A stretch of 8,944 nt of DNA from Planctomycetota bacterium (lineage in GTDB: Bacteria; Planctomycetota; Phycisphaerae; UBA1845; UTPLA1): positions 1-8,944 of the forward strand of contig JAPULF010000339.1 of assembly GCA_027295245.1 (NCBI GenBank), read 5' to 3'. The position numbers were made by a program, and so were the translations under genes. Shown here one piece after another: positions 5,146 to 8,944 of the stretch. The first letter of the stretch is position 1. The number at the start of each line of letters is the position of its first letter. The notes under the pieces are model-generated. The model did not search any database. It was not told the origin of the DNA and worked only from the letters and a program-made list of their open reading frames with translations.

Positions 5146-6105
5146 TTGGCATCGGCGTTGGTCCGCGACCTGATTGACTCTGGCGTCCATTTCGGCCATC
5201 GGGCAAACCGGTGGAATCCCAAAATGGCGCCGTTCATTTTTGGGAAGCGGAATTCGATTCACATCATTGACATCCGCGAGACCGTCAAGGGCCTGCTTCG
5301 AGCAAAGAAGTTCCTGAACGTGATCGTGTCGAAGGGCCATGACGTGTTGATCGTCGGCACCAAGCGGCACGCCCGCGACACGGTGGAAAAGCAGGCTGTT
5401 CGGCTTGGCATGCCCTATGTCAGCGAACGATGGTTGGGCGGCACCCTGACAAATTTCAAGACCATCCGGTCACGGTTGGCTCGACTCGAAGAACTCGAGG
5501 AAGAAGTCAGAACCGGACGGATCAAGTCCTACAGTAAGAAACGGCAATCGGTGATCGAGCGGGAGCGACGGAAGATCTCGCGCAACCTCGACGGCATTCG
5601 CAACATGACGCGTCTGCCCGGGGCCCTCGTGATCGTCGACGTGCGTCGAGAATACATCGCCGTTCGCGAGGCGCGCAAGCTCGGTATTCCCACGGTTTGC
5701 CTTGTGGACACGGACAGTGACCCCGATTCGGCCGACGTGATGATTCCCGGGAACGACGATGCGATGCGGGCCGTCGACATTATCCTTAGGCAATTGGCCG
5801 AGGCTATCGAGATCGGGAAACGCAGCCGGCCGGCCAAGTCGGAGGAATCCGGCGAGCAGTCGGCGGGCGGTCCGCGAAGAGACGGCCCAAGACGGTCGCG
5901 GCGGCTCACGACCTCGGAAATTGCAAGTCGCGAGGAGTCGGGCGCGGTTGAGGCTACGACCGATTCGCCGTCCGACGGCGCCGAGGAGCGACCTGCAGAC
6001 GACGCTTCAGATTCGTCAACTCCGATGGCTCCCGTCGAGGCGGCCGTATCCGGAACGCAGACGCCTGGATCGCCGTCCGAGGTACATGATACCGCCCAGT
6101 CATGA
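5146..6105 (+). CDS. rpsB: 30S ribosomal protein S2 with long C-terminal tail
   Basis: S2 is a small-subunit ribosomal protein that binds late in 30S assembly and is needed to load S1 in bacteria that have it. Residues 1-225 follow the family closely: DLIDSGVHFGHRANRWNPKM (8-27), IFGKRNSIHIID (31-42), VGTKRHA (70-76), MPYVSERWLGGTLTNFKTI (89-107), LPGALVIVDVRRE (157-169) and the cluster VDTDSDPD with PGNDDAMRAV (187-210). The product is 319 residues against 241 in E. coli. The excess is a tail of about 94 residues (226-319) that is first basic (RSRPAK, PRRDGPRRSRR) and then rich in Ser, Glu, Asp, Ala and Pro, so it is probably disordered. The start is TTG, supported by a strong ribosome binding site and by alignment of the N terminus. 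It leads the cluster with tsf, pyrH and rlmN. Confidence 0.97.
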   Translation: MASALVRDLIDSGVHFGHRANRWNPKMAPFIFGKRNSIHIIDIRETVKGLLRAKKFLNVIVSKGHDVLIVGTKRHARDTVEKQAVRLGMPYVSERWLGGTLTNFKTIRSRLARLEELEEEVRTGRIKSYSKKRQSVIERERRKISRNLDGIRNMTRLPGALVIVDVRREYIAVREARKLGIPTVCLVDTDSDPDSADVMIPGNDDAMRAVDIILRQLAEAIEIGKRSRPAKSEESGEQSAGGPRRDGPRRSRRLTTSEIASREESGAVEATTDSPSDGAEERPADDASDSSTPMAPVEAAVSGTQTPGSPSEVHDTAQS

Positions 6106-6317
6106 CGGCCCGTCGTGGCAGCCTGCCCGATCGGTCTTTCCCGCTCGTGAAGGGCTGGCCGATGAGTGGATTTCGGAAAAGCTCGGCGCTTGGAACGGGG
6201 AACATCGCCTGCAAACCACGCCGGCACCGAAAAATACATCGAGCTGCCGCGCTTGCGGTGAATGCGCGTCAGCGGTTTGACGGATAGGAAAGCGCATCAA
6301 CAGGAGAGTTGACATCC

Positions 6318-7130
6318 ATGAGTGAGATCACAGCAAAGGCGGTTCAGAGACTGCGATCACGGACCGGGTTGGCCATGATGGACTGCAAGAAGGCCCTGGT
6401 CGACTCGAATGGCGACGAGGCCGCAGCGCAACAGGCCCTGCGAAAACAATTCGCCGACAAGATGACCGAACGTTCGGACAAGGAAGCGGCCAATGGTCGG
6501 ATCGGTGCTTACGCGGATGAATCGGCCGCCGCGCTTGCAGAGGTGCGCTGCGAAACTGACTTCGTCGCCACGAACGACAAGTTCACGGACCTTGCCAACG
6601 AGATCGCCCGGCAATGTGCCAGGACCGGCATCACCGAGGTGGAAGCCCTGAAATCCTCGAAGCTGGAAGACGGCCGAACGGTCACCGAGTTGCTCGTAGA
6701 CGCCTTCGGTGTGATCAAGGAAAACATGTCGATCAAGCGCCTGATACGAATCGAGGGCGCGGGTGCGTGCTACGTCCATCACAACGGTCAAGTCGGTTCG
6801 TCGCTGGCGGCCGATCATTCGCCCGGTGATGCCGGCCGGCAGATCTGCATGCACATTGCATCGACTCCGATGATCCTCGGAACGGTCCGCGAAGACGTGG
6901 AACCAGGCGCCGTGAAAGAGGCCCACGAGAAGGCTGCGGAAGAGGCCGTCGGCAAGCCGCCTCAAATCATGGAAAAGATCGTCGCCGGGAAGATGAACAA
7001 ATGGTACGCCGAACGGGTCCTCGTCGAGCAGCCGTTCGTCATCGATGACAAGAAGACGGTAGGCGCATTCGGAAAGGAACACGGATTCGCCCTGAAGAGC
7101 TTCGCCAAATTCGAAGTAGGGCGACAATAG
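6318..7130 (+). CDS. tsf: Translation elongation factor Ts
   Basis: EF-Ts is the cytoplasmic guanine-nucleotide exchange factor that recycles EF-Tu from its GDP to its GTP form. The product has 270 residues, near the E. coli length of 283. The N-terminal UBA-like domain is clear (VQRLRSRTGLAMMDCKKAL, 9-27), followed by the EF-Tu-contacting TDFVATNDKF (80-89), YVHHNGQVG (152-160) and the C-terminal KIVAGKMNKWYAERVLVEQP (220-239). The ATG at 6318 is chosen because GGAGAG (6303-6308) lies nine bases upstream and the family starts there; a TTG three codons earlier would sit against the binding site. The gap of 212 bases after rpsB has no terminator, so the two are probably co-transcribed. The unit ends at the intrinsic terminator 11 bases past the stop. 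Confidence 0.97.
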   Translation: MSEITAKAVQRLRSRTGLAMMDCKKALVDSNGDEAAAQQALRKQFADKMTERSDKEAANGRIGAYADESAAALAEVRCETDFVATNDKFTDLANEIARQCARTGITEVEALKSSKLEDGRTVTELLVDAFGVIKENMSIKRLIRIEGAGACYVHHNGQVGSSLAADHSPGDAGRQICMHIASTPMILGTVREDVEPGAVKEAHEKAAEEAVGKPPQIMEKIVAGKMNKWYAERVLVEQPFVIDDKKTVGAFGKEHGFALKSFAKFEVGRQ

Positions 7131-7141
7131 ATTCGCAATCC

Positions 7142-7166
7142 AAGCCGCGCGAGCGGCTTTTTTTTT
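7142..7166 (+). terminator. Intrinsic terminator after tsf
   Basis: The perfect 7-base arms AAGCCGC (7142-7148) and GCGGCTT (7153-7159) enclose the tetraloop GCGA and run straight into nine Ts (7158-7166). This is a textbook Rho-independent terminator for the plus strand. It separates rpsB-tsf from pyrH. Confidence 0.92.
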
Positions 7167-7201
7167 GCGCGGCGTTCTAGGGCGCGCGAGGACCACAGTT
7201 C

Positions 7202-7240
7202 CGTGCCGGGTGGCACGCCATGCGTCCCGGGGGCATGGCG
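7202..7240. repeat. Two consecutive hairpins upstream of pyrH
   Basis: CGTGCC (7202-7207) pairs with GGCACG (7212-7217) over a GGGT loop. Overlapping its end, CGCCATGC (7216-7223) pairs with GCATGGCG (7233-7240) over nine bases. The two stems share bases 7216-7217, so they can stack or compete. No T run follows. They stand between the tsf terminator and pyrH and resemble the hairpin at 195-223. TAGAAT at 7258-7263 is a possible -10 box for pyrH, but no -35 box is visible at the right distance. Confidence 0.45.
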
Positions 7241-7283
7241 GAACGGCGCAGTCGATGTAGAATCCGAGGACGCGGGTGGAACC

Positions 7284-8030
7284 ATGGCAAAGCGAGCGGC
7301 GGGCCGAACAAAAACAAAATGCAAGTACCGGCGAGTCGTGCTGAAGATCTCCGGCGAGGGCTTTGGCAAGCCCGGCGGTTTTGGAATCGACGGAAAGTCG
7401 CTCCGCAGGATCGCCGAGGAGATTCTGGGTGTAGTGGAATTGGGCGGCGAGGTAGCAGTCGTAGTCGGCGGGGGCAATTTTCTGCGGGGCGCCACTCTGG
7501 CCACCGAGTCACCCGTCCACGAGGCCACGGCTCACTACATGGGAATGCTTGCCACCGTAATCAACGCCTTGGCCCTCCAGGACATGCTGGAATCGCTCGG
7601 ACAACCGACGCGCGTGCAATCCTCAATCGCGATTCAGAGCGCCTGTGAGAGTTTCATTCGGAGGCGCTGTGTACGACACTTGGAGAAAGGCCGGATCGTG
7701 ATCCTGGCGGCGGGCACGGGTCGGCCGTTCGTCACGACCGACACGGCGGCAGCCCTCGCCGCTGTCGAAATCAATGCCGACGCGCTGCTGAAGGCGACCA
7801 ACGTGAAGGGCGTCTATACTGCGGATCCCAAGAAGAACCCCAAGGCCGAATTCCAGAAGTCACTCAGCTACAATGAAGTCATCGACAAGAGGCTGAAAGT
7901 CATGGATTTCTCGGCGGTGGATATGTGCCAGCAACACGACGTCCCCATCGTGGTGTTCGGGCTCATGACGGCCGGAAACATGAAGAAGGTCGTCATGGGG
8001 AAGCATGTCGGCACACGCATTGGGGCATGA
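7284..8030 (+). CDS. pyrH: Uridylate kinase (UMP kinase)
   Basis: PyrH phosphorylates UMP to UDP with ATP, the step feeding UTP and CTP synthesis; it is a hexamer of the amino-acid kinase fold, unlike eukaryotic UMP/CMP kinases. The 248-residue product (241 in E. coli) shows VVLKISGEGFG (18-28), the VVGGGNFLRG loop (60-69), YMGMLATVINALALQD (85-100), AAGTGRPFVTTDTAAAL (142-158), LLKATNVKGVYTADP (168-182) and LKVMDFSA (204-211). Two usually conserved acidic positions differ: H84 stands where E. coli has Asp77 (GDHMGM), and K175 where the family normally reads KVDGV. I start at ATG 7284; a GTG at 7203 would add 27 residues lacking homology. GAGGA lies 13 bases upstream and GTGGA three, so the ribosome binding site is imperfect. 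The stop overlaps the rlmN start as ATGA. Confidence 0.96.
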   Translation: MAKRAAGRTKTKCKYRRVVLKISGEGFGKPGGFGIDGKSLRRIAEEILGVVELGGEVAVVVGGGNFLRGATLATESPVHEATAHYMGMLATVINALALQDMLESLGQPTRVQSSIAIQSACESFIRRRCVRHLEKGRIVILAAGTGRPFVTTDTAAALAAVEINADALLKATNVKGVYTADPKKNPKAEFQKSLSYNEVIDKRLKVMDFSAVDMCQQHDVPIVVFGLMTAGNMKKVVMGKHVGTRIGA

Positions 8031-8944
8031 ACCGGTTTACCGCATGGCGGTCCGGCCCGATGACCGAGCGAAAATCACAAATGACGCAACTGCCCATCAA
8101 AGCCACGCCCGACATGACGACCGGGCGGACACATCTGCTCGACATGTCGCGCTCCGATCTTGCGCAGTGGTTCGAGGATCGGCGCGAGAAGCGGTTTCGC
8201 GCGAAGCAGATCATGGAGTGGATTTATCGGAAGGGGGCCCGGGACTTCAGCGACATGACCAATCTGTCGAAAGACCTGCGAGCGACCCTCGCGGGATCGT
8301 TCGACCTCTTCAAGTCACGTATCGCGCGCCGGCAGGCCTCGACGGACGGCACCGTCAAGCTGCTGCTACAGTGGCCGGACGATGCAACGTCGGAATGCGT
8401 GATGATTCCGGCCGAGACGCGGCGGACGGCGTGCATCAGTTCGCAGGTGGGGTGCCCGGTCGGGTGCAAGTTCTGTGCGAGCGGGGTCGGAGGCGGGCAG
8501 CGAAACCTGTCGCCGGGTGAGATCGTCGAGCAGGTTCTGCGGGTACGAACCGAGGCGATGGCGACCCAGCCGATGGACGCCGAAAAGGGGCCGGTGCGAT
8601 TGAGCAATGTCGTATTCATGGGGCTCGGTGAGCCGCTTCTGAATTACGACAACATGATGCGGGCTGTGGGTGTGATCAACGCGCAATGGGGGATGATCAT
8701 CGGAGCCCGGAAGATCACGATCAGCACGGTGGGATTGCCGAAGCAGATGCGCCGCCTTGCGGATGAGGGCCTGCAGCTCAATCTGGCGCTTTCACTGCAC
8801 GCGCCCACCGATGCATTACGTCGAGAACTGATTCCGTGGGCGGAGAAGATTCCGTTGAGTGACCTGGTCGAGGCGTGCACGTACTATTTCGATAACACCG
8901 GTCGAGAAGTCACGCTGGAGTACATTCTGCTGGACCATGTCAAC
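8027..8944 (+). CDS. rlmN: 23S rRNA (adenine2503-C2)/tRNA (adenine37-C2) methyltransferase RlmN, partial
   Basis: RlmN is a radical-SAM enzyme that methylates C2 of A2503 in 23S rRNA and of A37 in some tRNAs, using a 4Fe-4S cluster and a cysteine-bound methyl intermediate. The gene is open to the window end, so only 306 residues are seen of an expected 350-390. Visible are the N-terminal accessory domain (HLLDMSRSDLAQWF, 36-49; KRFRAKQIMEWIY, 55-67), the CISSQVGC segment with C136, the cluster motif CPVGCKFC (Cys 143, 147, 150), RNLSPGEIVEQV (159-170), FMGLGEPLLN (197-206), ITISTVGL (230-237) and LNLALSLHAPTD (251-262). The catalytic methyl-carrying cysteine near the C terminus lies beyond the window. 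I place the start at ATG 8027, which overlaps the pyrH stop as ATGA and suggests translational coupling; ATG 8060 or 8081 would give an N terminus nearer to the E. coli length. Cfr is a less likely alternative given the housekeeping context. Confidence 0.93.
   Translation, partial: MNRFTAWRSGPMTERKSQMTQLPIKATPDMTTGRTHLLDMSRSDLAQWFEDRREKRFRAKQIMEWIYRKGARDFSDMTNLSKDLRATLAGSFDLFKSRIARRQASTDGTVKLLLQWPDDATSECVMIPAETRRTACISSQVGCPVGCKFCASGVGGGQRNLSPGEIVEQVLRVRTEAMATQPMDAEKGPVRLSNVVFMGLGEPLLNYDNMMRAVGVINAQWGMIIGARKITISTVGLPKQMRRLADEGLQLNLALSLHAPTDALRRELIPWAEKIPLSDLVEACTYYFDNTGREVTLEYILLDHVN

Noticed and set aside
6102..6287. Small frame overlapping the rpsB stop as ATGA (61 codons)
   Set aside because: The overlap is suggestive, but there is no ribosome binding site, the composition is Arg-rich and no motif is visible; it lies where a spacer before tsf is expected.
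6357..7196. Minus-strand open frame of 279 codons opposite tsf
   Set aside because: It mirrors the EF-Ts gene and covers the terminator; its product has no recognisable motif.
1..8944. CRISPR array, insertion sequence, phage or defence genes
   Set aside because: No regularly spaced repeats of 24-40 bases, no transposase, integrase or nuclease motifs and no terminal inverted repeats were seen; the excisionase-like HTH is fused to a receiver and is not evidence for an integrated element.

Overview
The window reads as ordinary chromosome of a Gram-negative bacterium of fairly high GC content (around 60% by eye). My best guess is a member of the Planctomycetota, perhaps Phycisphaerae. The hints are a lipid A gene standing alone (lpxB), a helix-turn-helix/receiver fusion of a kind I associate with that phylum, roomy repeat-bearing intergenic DNA, and ribosomal protein S2 with a long tail. 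No 16S or other decisive marker is present, so this placement is only moderately supported.

Left part (1-2837). Bases 1-844 hold no gene I can support, but carry several families of short GC-rich repeats and hairpins. A putative lipoprotein gene (845-1576, minus) and a four-helix membrane protein gene (1747-2442, plus) then diverge from a 170-base gap in which each direction has a recognisable sigma70-like promoter. The membrane protein looks leaderless. A 395-base gap with small tandem and inverted repeats leads to a transcription factor-like protein that joins an excisionase/MerR-type DNA-binding domain to a receiver domain (2838-3422, plus).

Middle (3423-5145). lpxB (lipid-A-disaccharide synthase, minus) converges on the regulator gene. 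Its last codons and its stop codon lie in a 19-base direct repeat. A 452-base gap separates lpxB from rpsB and contains a good promoter for the ribosomal cluster.

Right part (5146-8944, all plus). This is the translation/nucleotide cluster rpsB (S2), tsf (EF-Ts), pyrH (UMP kinase) and rlmN (rRNA/tRNA C2-adenosine methyltransferase, cut by the window end). rpsB and tsf probably share a transcript that ends at a textbook intrinsic terminator after tsf. pyrH and rlmN overlap by ATGA and appear to be a second, coupled unit. frr, the usual neighbour of pyrH, is not between pyrH and rlmN.

I found no phage, transposon, CRISPR, toxin-antitoxin or defence locus, and no clearly new multi-gene system. 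The points most worth a second look are the HTH-receiver fusion with its altered acidic pocket, the repeat-derived end of lpxB, the S2 tail, two substitutions at usually conserved positions in PyrH, and the repeat families of the first 850 bases.
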